A stretch of DNA of 64,000 nt from Streptomyces sp. NBC_01197. Lineage in GTDB: Bacteria; Actinomycetota; Actinomycetes; Streptomycetales; Streptomycetaceae. Shown here piece after piece: positions 1 through 10,051 of the stretch. The DNA lies in contig NZ_CP108569.1 in the NCBI RefSeq assembly GCF_036010505.1, positions 4,010,001-4,074,000 on the forward strand, written 5' to 3'. The translations under genes were made by a program, and so were the position numbers. Under the pieces are notes generated by a model. That model saw nothing but the letters and a program-made list of their open reading frames with translations, made no database searches and had not been told where the DNA came from. Within the stretch, counting starts at the first letter, position 1, and the number at the start of each line of letters is the position of its first letter.

Positions 1-1640
<1,640 letters not shown>

Positions 1641-1716
1641 GTTGCTCGCGTCCACTGTGTTAGTTCTGAAATAACGAACGACCGTGTAGTTACCGGTGTT
1701 GGTTAATTTCATAGTG

Positions 1717-1834
1717 TTTCGGTGGTCATTGCGTTAGGGAAACGCCCGGTTACATTCCGAACCCGGAAGCTAAGCCTTTCAGCGCCGATGGTACTGCAGG
1801 GGGGACCCTGTGGGAGAGTAGGACGCCGCCGAAC
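1717..1834 (+). rRNA. 5S ribosomal RNA
   Basis: About 118 nt starting near TTTCGGTGGTCATTGCG and ending CGCCGCCGAAC, with complementary ends as in actinobacterial 5S. It follows the 23S 3' end by about 75 nt and precedes a terminator hairpin. No tRNA gene is seen between 23S and 5S or after 5S. Confidence 0.96.
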
Positions 1835-1842
1835 AATTTTTA

Positions 1843-1888
1843 GCCTCAGCCCCGGAACCGTTATGGTCCGGGGCTGAGGCATTTCTGC
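1843..1888 (+). terminator. rRNA operon terminator
   Basis: Perfect 13-bp stem (GCCTCAGCCCCGG with CCGGGGCTGAGGC), plus a few more pairs towards a short loop, followed by ATTTCTG. It begins 8 bases after the 5S 3' end, so it is most likely the intrinsic terminator of the rRNA operon. Confidence 0.85.
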
Positions 1889-1949
1889 GTCCACCTGCAG
1901 TTTTAATATCCACGTGCGGTCCAGCGGGTCTGTCTGGCAGGCTCCCGGC

Positions 1950-2504
1950 ATGGACGACGTCATACGACCTGTGCGGGCTGATGAGTGGCTCAAGGTCAAG
2001 GAGCTGCGGCTCGTCGCGCTCCAGGATCCCGCGGCACCCATTGCCTATCTCGAAACCTATGAAGCGGCCATCGCCCGGCCCGATTCCTTCTGGCAGGACC
2101 GGGCGGCCGGCGCCTCGCACGGTGGTTCTTCCCGGCAGTTCATCGCGGAGGGCCCCGACGGGGTGTGGTCCGGCACCGTGGTCGTGCTGGTCGAACCCGT
2201 CGGGGCCGAGGGCATCTTCGGCGAATTGAACTCCGTAGCGCAGGCACACCTGGTCGGTGTGTATGTAAGGCCCGAGTCCCGTGGGGTGGGTGTCACTCAG
2301 GAGCTTTTCCGGGCGGCGATGGAGTGGGCATGGTCGCTGGACGAGCCTCGGATCGAGCGGGTGCGGCTCTTCGTGCACCAGGCCAACCGGCGGGCTGCCG
2401 GCTTCTACCGCAAGGTCGGTTTCGTACCGACCGGTTACTCCGTCCCGGCCCCCGGCGACGCGGGGGAGCGCGAGCTGGAGATGGTGGTCGACCGCCCGGC
2501 GTGA
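1950..2504 (+). CDS. GNAT family N-acetyltransferase
   Basis: A 184-aa single-domain protein of the Gcn5-related acetyltransferase family, which transfers acetyl from acetyl-CoA to an amine. The acetyl-CoA pyrophosphate-binding motif is visible as RPESRGVGVTQELF, followed by the usual helix (RAAMEWAW) and a late HQANRRAAGFYRKVGF segment that resembles motif B. The start is set at the ATG of MDDVIRPVRADEW, where family similarity begins; the frame is open 12 codons further up without a good ribosome site. Substrate is not predictable. Its 3' end overlaps the convergent gene by about 70 bp. Confidence 0.85.
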   Translation: MDDVIRPVRADEWLKVKELRLVALQDPAAPIAYLETYEAAIARPDSFWQDRAAGASHGGSSRQFIAEGPDGVWSGTVVVLVEPVGAEGIFGELNSVAQAHLVGVYVRPESRGVGVTQELFRAAMEWAWSLDEPRIERVRLFVHQANRRAAGFYRKVGFVPTGYSVPAPGDAGERELEMVVDRPA

Positions 2505-3391
2505 GGGGCCATGCGGCGTACGAACAGGGCGCCGAGTCCCAGCGCCAGGGCCCCGGCCCCGCCCGCCATCAGCGACCTCGCGGCCGAGCCGGCTGACCCG
2601 GCGGCCGCGTTGTCGTGTGTCGTCGCGGTGTTATGGGTGCCGGTGCCGGTGCCGGTGCCGGTGGCGGCGTCCGCGTAGCCTCCCGCCTCGCCCTTCTTCG
2701 CGTACGCCGATCCCGGCAGCTTGTCGCCGTATGCCTCGTGGACCCGGTGCTGATACGCGGCGAGTGTTGTGCCGTGGGCGCCGACCGCGTGTACGGCTTC
2801 GGTGTCCAGAGGCAGGATCCGGGCCCCCTTCGCGACGTACCAGGCGTTGATCTGCGGCTCATGGAAGACGGTGCCGCCTGGCAGTTTCGCGGCGCCCTTT
2901 GCCGCGTAGCGCGTTTCGTCGTCGCCGGTTGCGATGTTCACCACCTGCCAGGAGGCCCCCTGCGGGACGGTCCATACCGATGCCTTCCGGCCGTCGGCGG
3001 AGACCGCGGTACTGGCCAGGAAGTCCAGCCGCGCGACGGGGGCGTCGGAGCGGGCTGCGACGAAGTCCGGGGAGAGTGTGTAGACGGGCACGGCCGCGCC
3101 CTTGATCTGCGGTGACGGGGCGGCCGCCGCCACCGAGGGGTGGGCGCCGGAGGCTGCGAAGAAGCGCGCCAGCGTGTGCAGGGTTGCGGGGGCTGCCGCT
3201 GCCTGCTGGGCGGCGCTGCGGTCGGCTGCAGAATCGGTGAGGCGCGCGGCGGGGCCGGTGGAGTGGTCGGCCGAGGAGGCACTGGGGGCGAGGGCGAGTG
3301 CCGCGGTGGCCGCGGCTCCGGCGACGGCCGCTCGCAGGATGGTGCGGCTGTGCGAGGCGGGGCGCGTGAGGCGTTTCTGCATGGTGGTCAC
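2435..3391 (-). CDS. Exported, C-terminally membrane-anchored protein of unknown function
   Basis: A 318-aa protein not assigned to any family. N-terminal basic and hydrophobic segments (RTILRAAVAGAAATAALALA) look like a signal peptide. The central part is a soluble domain of about 200 residues, then a Thr/Gly repeat run (ATGTGTGTGT). Near the C-terminus comes a single hydrophobic helix (AGGAGALALGLGALFV) followed by RR, which predicts a cell-surface protein anchored at its C-terminus. A GTG start overlaps the stop of the upstream protease as GTGA, so translational coupling is likely; an internal ATG three codons later is an alternative. The pairing suggests a partner, chaperone or substrate of the protease (inference). 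Confidence 0.65.
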   Translation of the reverse strand: MTTMQKRLTRPASHSRTILRAAVAGAAATAALALAPSASSADHSTGPAARLTDSAADRSAAQQAAAAPATLHTLARFFAASGAHPSVAAAAPSPQIKGAAVPVYTLSPDFVAARSDAPVARLDFLASTAVSADGRKASVWTVPQGASWQVVNIATGDDETRYAAKGAAKLPGGTVFHEPQINAWYVAKGARILPLDTEAVHAVGAHGTTLAAYQHRVHEAYGDKLPGSAYAKKGEAGGYADAATGTGTGTGTHNTATTHDNAAAGSAGSAARSLMAGGAGALALGLGALFVRRMAPHAGRSTTISSSRSPASPGAGTE

Positions 3392-4002
3392 GCCCCGATC
3401 CGGTAGAGCGAGTGGGTCCAGGAGAACTCGTCGTTGCTGACGTACCAGTCGTGGGCGGCCCAGTTGTAGCGGTTGTCCGACGGCCACGGGTCGCCCCAGT
3501 AGATCCAGTCGCCGGCTGTGTCGTACCCGTAGACGACATTCATGTGCCCGCCGCCGCTCGACCACTGGATGCGGTCGGCGATGGGGCGGCCGGCGTCGAT
3601 CTCGGTCTGCACGGTGGAGGACCGGAGCCAGCCGGTGACGTACGAACCAGGGCTGATACCGGCCCAGTTGAGGCCGTTCTGGACGTTGCCCAGGGTGGCC
3701 TGGTCGTTGGGGCAGTTGCCGTTCTGGCTGTAGCCGAAAGCGGCGTTGCAGAACTGGTTCTGGCTGTAGTCGCGGCCGTACCAGCCGGCGATGGTGTTGC
3801 CTGTCGCGGCCCAGCACCAGTTGGTCTGTTGCTGTTCCTGCATGGTGATGTTCAGGCGTTTGGCTCCCGTCGCCGCTGTCACGGTCGCGGGGGCGGCCGG
3901 GCTGTGGGTGGCGGTGGCTGAGGCTGTGGTGGCGGGCAGGGCGAACAGGGCCGCCGCCGTGCCGATGGCGGCCAGGGGCAGCCGTCTCCTGTGGGTGCGC
4001 AT
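3388..4002 (-). CDS. Secreted papain-like cysteine protease (C39/C70-like)
   Basis: A 204-aa protein with a signal peptide (MRTHRRRLPLAAIGTAAALF, then ALPATTASA). The mature part has the papain-like hallmarks: QTNWCWAAT with nucleophile Cys63, GGGHMNVVYGYD with His153, and WGDPWP with Asp171. Short length and motif spacing match the bacterial C39-like/AvrRpt2-like single-domain peptidases rather than ABC-transporter-fused C39 domains. No bacteriocin transporter lies nearby, so a role in general extracellular proteolysis or maturation of a surface protein is more likely than bacteriocin processing. The next gene on the same strand overlaps by four bases. Confidence 0.8.
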   Translation of the reverse strand: MRTHRRRLPLAAIGTAAALFALPATTASATATHSPAAPATVTAATGAKRLNITMQEQQQTNWCWAATGNTIAGWYGRDYSQNQFCNAAFGYSQNGNCPNDQATLGNVQNGLNWAGISPGSYVTGWLRSSTVQTEIDAGRPIADRIQWSSGGGHMNVVYGYDTAGDWIYWGDPWPSDNRYNWAAHDWYVSNDEFSWTHSLYRIGA

Positions 4003-4232
4003 CGTGTTCCTCCCGGGGTGGGGGGTGGATTGGAGGAGCGCGTCCGGACGCTGTGGTGAGCATCGGCTGTTGTTGTGTGCCGGTCAACGCGGTTGAATAC
4101 GCGGGGATACGGCACTGTGAATGGCGCGTGGCCGGTTGTGAACGGCCTCTCTCCCCACCTGCACGGTCGGCTTCGTCCGCTGCGCTGCTCCGCCGTCCGC
4201 CGTGAATGTTCACCGGAACCGGAGGGGTGCTG

Positions 4233-5210
4233 ATGGAACGGATCCCGGGGTCGGCTCCGAAGGCCGCCGCCGATTCCGAGCTCGCCCGGGCCCTGCACAG
4301 CGGCCCCTTCCATCTCGCTCTGCGTACCGCCCTCGCCGTACGGGGGCTGCCGCTGCACCGGGTCCAGCACCATCTGGCGAGCCGGGGGGTCAAGGTCGGG
4401 GTGACGAGCCTCAGTTACTGGCAGCAGGGGGTGCGGCGGCCCCGGCGTGCCGAGTCGCTGCGGGCGGTGAGCGCGCTGGAGGAGGTGCTGCGGCTGCCCG
4501 CCGATTCGCTGGTACGGCTGCTTGCGGAGGGGGACGGCGGGCCTGCGTGGGGCGGGCAGCGAAACGGTACGGGTGAGCGGCCGGCCGGTCGCTCGTACCG
4601 TTCACTGGTGGCGGGGGCAGCGGTGCTGGAGGCACTGCTCGCCGGGATGGAGAGTCCGGCGGACGGCGGGCTGCACACGGTGGGCCACCACGAGTCCGTA
4701 CGGATCGGGGCCGACCGGCGCCTCGTCGGCCGCGCGTCGCAGCATGTCGTTCGTGCCCATCGGGACGGGGTGGACCGGTACGTGGCCATCCATCACGGAG
4801 ACCCCGGGTGCGACCCGGGGCGGGTGGAGGTCCTGGCCGGGGAGAACTGCCGTACGGGGCGGGTGCGGTGGGAGCGGGAGACCGGGGTGGTCGTGGCGGA
4901 GCTGCTGTTCGACGCGCGGCTGCGGGCGGGGGAGACGTATGTGTTCGGGTACGGGTTCGAGGATGGCACCGGTGGGCCGAGCAGCGAGTACGTGCGCGGA
5001 TTCAGCTTCGCCGGTGGGCAGTACGTCCTGCAGGTCCGCTTCGACGAGCATGCGCTTCCGGTACGGTGCCGGCGCTTCGCGCAGGCCACGGCGGGGACGG
5101 TACGGGGAGCCCGGCGGGATCTGACGCTCAGCGGTCTGTACCGTTCCGTCCATATCGTGGAGCAGGAGGTACGGCCGGGGCGGGTGGGGATCGACTGGGA
5201 CTGGGAGTAG
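4233..5210 (+). CDS. HTH-like DNA-binding protein of unknown role
   Basis: A 325-aa protein. The ATG at 4233 is preceded by GGAGGGG five bases upstream, so it is preferred over an ATG nine codons earlier. The N-terminal region of about 100 residues reads like a helix-turn-helix domain (LPLHRVQHHLASRGVKVGV, then SYWQQGVRRPRRAESL). The C-terminal 200 residues form a separate, probably beta-rich domain with no family I recognise. It is divergent from the protease gene. A transcriptional regulator is the likely call, but ligand and targets are unknown. Confidence 0.6.
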   Translation: MERIPGSAPKAAADSELARALHSGPFHLALRTALAVRGLPLHRVQHHLASRGVKVGVTSLSYWQQGVRRPRRAESLRAVSALEEVLRLPADSLVRLLAEGDGGPAWGGQRNGTGERPAGRSYRSLVAGAAVLEALLAGMESPADGGLHTVGHHESVRIGADRRLVGRASQHVVRAHRDGVDRYVAIHHGDPGCDPGRVEVLAGENCRTGRVRWERETGVVVAELLFDARLRAGETYVFGYGFEDGTGGPSSEYVRGFSFAGGQYVLQVRFDEHALPVRCRRFAQATAGTVRGARRDLTLSGLYRSVHIVEQEVRPGRVGIDWDWE

Positions 5211-5294
5211 ATCCTTCCGGATTCTTTTGGCGTGCTGGCTCCTTCCAGTGTCTCCCTACGTCTCCCCCGCCCTCCGTACGGGCATTGAGCGACC

Positions 5295-7076
5295 TCAGAA
5301 GGGTGTGGCGTCGGGCAGTTCCTGGTACGGCCAGCGGTTGCGTGCCTGCTCGCGGGAGCGGAGCAGCGCCAGCGGGTGCAGGCCCTGCTCATGGCCGGTG
5401 GCCAGCAGCTCCGGCAGATACGGGAGCGGGGCCACGGCGGCGACGTCGTCCAGGACGAGCGTCATTGGTGGGTCGAGCCGACCGTCAGTTGACCGTGCGG
5501 CCAAGCGGCGGCCGTGCTCGACCACGCTGGAGGCGAGTGCGGTGAGCAAGGGCATGGCGCCGGGGTGCGTGCGCGGATCCTCGATTGCTTCACCCACCAC
5601 ATAGAGAGTGCCCCCCTCGTGGATGAATGATTCCAGCGTGACCGTATCGGTTCGGTTCGGCGTGCAGGCTTCGCGGATGTGGACCGAGGAGAGCGCGCTC
5701 AGTGCACGGGCCGTCAGCTCCTGGGCCACCTCGCGGCGTTCGGGGTGGGCGGTGAGCGCCGATTCCAGCAGGCCTGCCGATCCGGAGCGCGCCCGGGCGT
5801 GGGTGCGCAGGATACGTACCGCCTCCTGGGCCTGACCGGCGCCCTGGGCCCAGCGGTGCACCTGCCGGAACGGGCGGCCGTCGACGGCCGCGGCGTGCAG
5901 CCAGCTGCACAGGAGTGTTTCGGCTGTCTCGGCCATGGTCGTGTCGATACGGGCGGTCGGGCGGACCGGTGAGAGCAGCGCGATGGCCCGGGCGGCCGCG
6001 GTGTCGGCGTCCTCGCAGCCGCTGGTGGGGGACCAGTGGAGGCGGGCGGGGGTGTCGCAGAGGTGGCCGGGGTCGTAGACGAGTACGGGGCCGAGCTTGG
6101 CCCGGGCGTCCTTCGTCTCCGACCAGACGGCCGGTGAGGAGGTGACGACGAGTGCGGGGCCCGCCGCGTCGCTCACGGCCTGGACCGCGGCGGCCCGGCG
6201 GGCCGCCGCGGGACCGAAGCGGACCAGGGGCACCGGGAGGAGCGCTTCGGCGGCGGCCGGGACGGGGGCGATCGGGGTGGGGAAGGCAATTGGTTCTGGG
6301 GCAGCTGGGGCAGCTGTGGCGCCCGGGGTCGGTGTGGCGGCGGCCGGCGACGCGGCAGCCTCGGCCAGGAGGTCGGGTCGTACGGACTGCCCGGTCTGCT
6401 GTAGCTGTTCGGGCTGCTCCAGCTGGCTGGTCTGGCCGGCCCGTTCGTTCCCCTGCGGTGTGTGCGGCTGTGGTGCGCTCCGCTCCGGTGACCTCGGGGG
6501 CGCGACGCGTGGTGTGCCGGTGGGGCCGGCCGACGCCTCTCCGTAACGACCCTCGTCCGTACCGTACTGCGGGGCGGCTCCGGCCCTGTCCCGGGCTGCG
6601 GCTGTCCTCCGGGCGGTGCGTACCGCGCGCCAGCGGGTCACTGTGCCCAGGACGAAGACGGTCAGCACCACCAGGACCAGGACTTCGCTGATGAGCAGGC
6701 CCCAGAACAGCCCGTACCCCGAGAGTTGGCCCGGCGGGGTGTCCGGCCAGGCGGCGGCGAGGTCGTGCGGGGACGCGGCCAGTTCGCGGATGGCCACCGG
6801 GGTGTGCGTGACGGTCACGTCGGCCGGCCAGGCGCCGTGGGCGAATACGGCGGCGAGGCCCGTGGCCAGCCAGACCAGGAGGGTCAGCCCGAGCAGGAAG
6901 ACGATCAGCGCGATCAGCAGCCCGTCCGGGATGCCGCGTGACTGCGGCTGGGACGGCTGCTGGTGCTGCGGGCGGTGCCGGCTGTGGTGCTCGTATGGCC
7001 GGTGCTCGTGTGACTGGTGCTCGTATGGCTGGTGCTCGTGTGGCTGGTGGTGCCCGTGGTGCGGGGTGTCGCGCAT
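5295..7076 (-). CDS. cmdA: Membrane protein with TraG/VirD4-like C-terminal region (CmdA-like)
   Basis: A 593-aa last gene of a six-gene operon. The N-terminus is a His/Glu/Gln/Tyr-rich tail with repeated HEHQPYEHQ-like units (residues 5-45). Two transmembrane helices follow near residues 50-75 and 120-145. The cytoplasmic part has coupling-protein-like blocks: VVTSSPAVW then GPVLVYDPG, and a Walker-B-like MTLVLDDVAAVAPLP followed by LPELLATGHEQGL. No GxxxxGK(S/T) P-loop is visible; the expected place reads GPAAARRAAAVQ. It starts one base after the stop of the upstream ATPase gene. Position and content match S. coelicolor SCO4126 (cmdA), a gene needed for normal sporulation; the symbol is recalled, not searched. 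Confidence 0.7.
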   Translation of the reverse strand: MRDTPHHGHHQPHEHQPYEHQSHEHRPYEHHSRHRPQHQQPSQPQSRGIPDGLLIALIVFLLGLTLLVWLATGLAAVFAHGAWPADVTVTHTPVAIRELAASPHDLAAAWPDTPPGQLSGYGLFWGLLISEVLVLVVLTVFVLGTVTRWRAVRTARRTAAARDRAGAAPQYGTDEGRYGEASAGPTGTPRVAPPRSPERSAPQPHTPQGNERAGQTSQLEQPEQLQQTGQSVRPDLLAEAAASPAAATPTPGATAAPAAPEPIAFPTPIAPVPAAAEALLPVPLVRFGPAAARRAAAVQAVSDAAGPALVVTSSPAVWSETKDARAKLGPVLVYDPGHLCDTPARLHWSPTSGCEDADTAAARAIALLSPVRPTARIDTTMAETAETLLCSWLHAAAVDGRPFRQVHRWAQGAGQAQEAVRILRTHARARSGSAGLLESALTAHPERREVAQELTARALSALSSVHIREACTPNRTDTVTLESFIHEGGTLYVVGEAIEDPRTHPGAMPLLTALASSVVEHGRRLAARSTDGRLDPPMTLVLDDVAAVAPLPYLPELLATGHEQGLHPLALLRSREQARNRWPYQELPDATPF

Positions 7077-7077
7077 A

Positions 7078-8490
7078 TCAGGCCACCGTCGACTCTGAGG
7101 ACTCGTTCAGCTTCCGTTCGATCCTGGCCGCCCGTTCCTCCGCCTCCGTCTCCAGCTGGAGGGTCAGCGCGTCGTCGGCTTCCGGGGTGGACGACTCGGT
7201 CATCGCGCGGTCGGTGAAGACCAGGGGGCGTTCGGCCTCGGTGATCAGGTGTTTGACGACCTGGACGTTGCCGTTGACGTCCCAGACGGCGATGCCCGGG
7301 GTCAGGGTCGGGATGATCTCGACGGCCCAGCGCGGCAGGCCCAGGACGCGGCCCGTCGCCCGTGCCTCGTCGGCCTTCTGGGCGTAGATCGTCCGTGTCG
7401 AGGCCATCTTCAGGATGGCGGCCGCCTCCCGGGCGGCGGCGCCGTCCACCACGTCCGACAGGTGGTGGACCACTGCCACGAACGACAGGCCGAGCCGTCG
7501 GCCGAACTTCAGCAGGCGCTGGAAGAGCTGTGCCACGAAGGGACTGTTGATGATGTGCCAGGCCTCTTCGACCAGGAAGATGCGCTTCTTGCGGTCGGGG
7601 CGGATCCAGGTGTGTTCCAGCCAGACACCGACGATCGCCATGAGGATGGGCATGGCGATGGAGTTGCGGTCGATGTGCGACAGGTCGAAGACGATGAGCG
7701 GCGCGTCCAGGTCGATGCCGACCGAGGTCGGGCCGTCGAACATGCCGCGCAGGTCACCGTCCACCAGGCGGTCCAGGACGAGGGCGACGTCCAGGCCCCA
7801 GGCCCGTACATCGTCCGTACCGACGTTCATCGCCTCCGCCGACTCCGGTTCGGGGTGGCGGAGCTGCTCGACGATGTCGGTGAGGACCGGCTGGCGGTCG
7901 GTGATCGTCTCGTTGACGTAGGCGTGCGCCACCTTGAGCGCGAAGCCCGAGCGTTCGTCCAGGCCGTGGCCCATGGCGACTTCGATGATCGTGCGGAGCA
8001 GGGCCAGCTGGCCCGTGGTGGCGATGGCCGGATCCAGCGGGTTGAGCCGGATGCCGTCGTCGAGCGCGGCCATCGCGTCCAGCCGGATGGGGGTTATACC
8101 CAGCTGCTGGGCGATGAGGGCCCATTCACCGGCGCCGTCCTCGCCCTGGGCGTCGAGGACCACCACCTGCCGGTCCTTGAACCGCAGTTGGCGCAGGACG
8201 TACGTCTTCTCCAGGGAGGATTTGCCGTTGCCGGATTCGCCGAGTACCAGCCAGTGCGGGGCGGGCAGCTGCTGTCCGTACAGCTGGAAGGGGTCGTAGA
8301 TGTAGCCCTTGCCCGAGTAGACCTCGCGGCCGATGATCACGCCGGAGTCGCCGAGGCCGGGGGCGGCGGTCGGCAGGTAGACCGCCTGCGCCTGGCCCGT
8401 TGACGTACGGACCGGCAGGCGTGTCGTCTCGACCTTGCCGAAGAGGAACGCGGAGAAGGCGTCGGTGACGGCTGACATCGGGTCTCGCAT
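7078..8490 (-). CDS. cmdB: VirB4/TraC-like ATPase (CmdB-like)
   Basis: A 470-aa cytoplasmic ATPase. Walker A is GESGNGKSS at residues 84-92 and the Walker-B region is KRIFLVEEAWHII, typical of VirB4/TraC/HerA motor ATPases. VVLDAQGEDG fits the DxxGE block of this family. ATG at 8490 is chosen because AGGGGAC lies five bases upstream; GTG at 8493 is possible. It sits in the middle of the operon, 10 bases after the preceding stop. In S. coelicolor the cmd cluster has one predicted ATP/GTP-binding protein (CmdB), and this is the match. It would power assembly of, or transport through, the membrane proteins encoded beside it (inference). Confidence 0.8.
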   Translation of the reverse strand: MRDPMSAVTDAFSAFLFGKVETTRLPVRTSTGQAQAVYLPTAAPGLGDSGVIIGREVYSGKGYIYDPFQLYGQQLPAPHWLVLGESGNGKSSLEKTYVLRQLRFKDRQVVVLDAQGEDGAGEWALIAQQLGITPIRLDAMAALDDGIRLNPLDPAIATTGQLALLRTIIEVAMGHGLDERSGFALKVAHAYVNETITDRQPVLTDIVEQLRHPEPESAEAMNVGTDDVRAWGLDVALVLDRLVDGDLRGMFDGPTSVGIDLDAPLIVFDLSHIDRNSIAMPILMAIVGVWLEHTWIRPDRKKRIFLVEEAWHIINSPFVAQLFQRLLKFGRRLGLSFVAVVHHLSDVVDGAAAREAAAILKMASTRTIYAQKADEARATGRVLGLPRWAVEIIPTLTPGIAVWDVNGNVQVVKHLITEAERPLVFTDRAMTESSTPEADDALTLQLETEAEERAARIERKLNESSESTVA

Positions 8491-8500
8491 CACAGGTCCC

Positions 8501-10051
8501 CTATCGGCGGATGCCGGTCGCGAACGGCAGCGTATTCACAAAGGCGCGGTGGTGCTCGCGGTCGCACCATTCGAGCTTGAGATACGACTTGCCGGCCGAT
8601 GCGCGGATGGTCCGCTTGTCGCGGGCCAGTGCTTCGGGTGAGCGGGACGAGACCGTGATGTACCCGACCAGGTTGACGCCTGCCGCGCCGCTGGCGAGGT
8701 CTTCGCCGCGCTGGTCGAGGCGGCCGTGGGTGGCGACGTCGCGCGGGTCGACGGTCCGGTTCATCTTGGCGGCGCGGGACGCCTCGGCCTCGTCGTTGGT
8801 CTTCTCGGTGAGCATGCGCTCGATGGCGACCTCGGTCGGTTCGAGGTCCATGCAGACCGCGACCGTACGGATCACGTCCGGGGTGTGGACGAGCAGCGGG
8901 GCGAGGAAGTTGACGCCGACGGGGGTCATCGGCCACTCCTTCACCCAGGCCGTGGCGTGGCACCAGGGTGCGCGGGTGGAGGACTCGCGGGTCTTGGCCT
9001 GGAGGTAGGTGGGCTCCATGGCGTCGAGTTCGGCGGGCCAGGCGTTGCGCTTCGTCATGGCCTGGATGTGGTCGATGGGGTGGTCCGGGTCGTACATGGA
9101 GTGCACGAGTGAGGAGAGCCGTCCCTGGCCGAGGGGCTGGCGTACCCGGATGTCGGCCTCGGCGAGGCGAGCGCAGATGTCCGTGAGTTCGCGGGCCATG
9201 ACGACCGCGAGGCCGGCGTCCCTGTCGAGCTTGCGGCCGGCGGCGGGCCGGGCGGCGCGGGCCATGGCGTGGGCTTCGGACGCCAGTTCGCGGGTGAAGT
9301 GCATACAGGCGACCAGGTACGCGCGGTGCTGCTCGCTGGAGGTGGAGACCATGGAGGCGAGCTGGTCGTACGAGTCCTGGAGCCAGCCGGGGGCGCGGGG
9401 GTCGCCGCGCTGGGCGACGTCCTTGGCGTGGGCGTCCGGGTCGGCGGGGAGGGTGCGGGCGAGGATCTGCAGGCGGGTGACGAATCCGTCGCCGTTGGCC
9501 ACGTGCTTGAGCAAGGTGCCGAACCGGTCCACCAGGGCTTCCTGGTCCTCCGAGTCGCGCAGGCCGACGCCGGGGCCCTCGATCTCGATGGCGGCGGTGA
9601 CGGTGCGCCGGTCGGCGTGCAGCAGTACGGCGATCTCGTCGGGGCCGAAGGGGGCCGCCAGCCAGTTGATCCGGCCGATGCCGGGGGGCGGGCCGACCTC
9701 GACCTCGCGGCCGTCGAGCGCGACGCCCGCTTCCATGGTGGGGGAGCGGTAGGCGGTGCCGCGGCGCAGGGAGCGTTTGTAGCTGCGGTTGATCTCGAAC
9801 CATTTGTAGAACGTGCGGTGCTTGTACGGGACGTACACCGCGGCGAGTGCCAGCATCGGGAAGCCGGTCAGGGTCACGATGCGCAGGGGCAGGACGGGGA
9901 CGAGGAGTCCGCACATCATGCCGACGAAGGCGCCCGCGATGATCAGTGCGATCTCGCCCGTCTCGCGGTTCTTGCCGACGATCGCCGATGGCCGGGCGCG
10001 GCCGATCAGATACGTGCGGCGGGGCGCGACCGGCTGGGACTGGGTCGTCAA
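8501..10051 (-). CDS. cmdC: SCO6880-type membrane protein of T4SS-like cluster (CmdC-like)
   Basis: A 516-aa protein with two adjacent membrane helices near residues 28-75 and a long cytoplasmic part containing a segment like the VirB4 N-terminal domain (GPPPGIGRINWLAAPFG). The family is usually annotated as SCO6880-type, found next to VirB4-like ATPases in actinobacterial conjugation-like clusters. The start is a TTG that overlaps the upstream stop as TTGA, with a strong GGAGGAGG ribosome site just upstream; no better start is visible. The small membrane domain joined to a VirB4-N-like part suggests a platform to which the CmdB ATPase docks (inference). Confidence 0.72.
   Translation of the reverse strand: MTTQSQPVAPRRTYLIGRARPSAIVGKNRETGEIALIIAGAFVGMMCGLLVPVLPLRIVTLTGFPMLALAAVYVPYKHRTFYKWFEINRSYKRSLRRGTAYRSPTMEAGVALDGREVEVGPPPGIGRINWLAAPFGPDEIAVLLHADRRTVTAAIEIEGPGVGLRDSEDQEALVDRFGTLLKHVANGDGFVTRLQILARTLPADPDAHAKDVAQRGDPRAPGWLQDSYDQLASMVSTSSEQHRAYLVACMHFTRELASEAHAMARAARPAAGRKLDRDAGLAVVMARELTDICARLAEADIRVRQPLGQGRLSSLVHSMYDPDHPIDHIQAMTKRNAWPAELDAMEPTYLQAKTRESSTRAPWCHATAWVKEWPMTPVGVNFLAPLLVHTPDVIRTVAVCMDLEPTEVAIERMLTEKTNDEAEASRAAKMNRTVDPRDVATHGRLDQRGEDLASGAAGVNLVGYITVSSRSPEALARDKRTIRASAGKSYLKLEWCDREHHRAFVNTLPFATGIRR

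Noticed and set aside
2435..4393. A single 652-codon minus-strand frame covering the anchored protein and the protease region
   Set aside because: The protease gene lies in another frame with signal peptide and catalytic triad. The long frame is open only because of GC bias, and its true gene starts at 3391.
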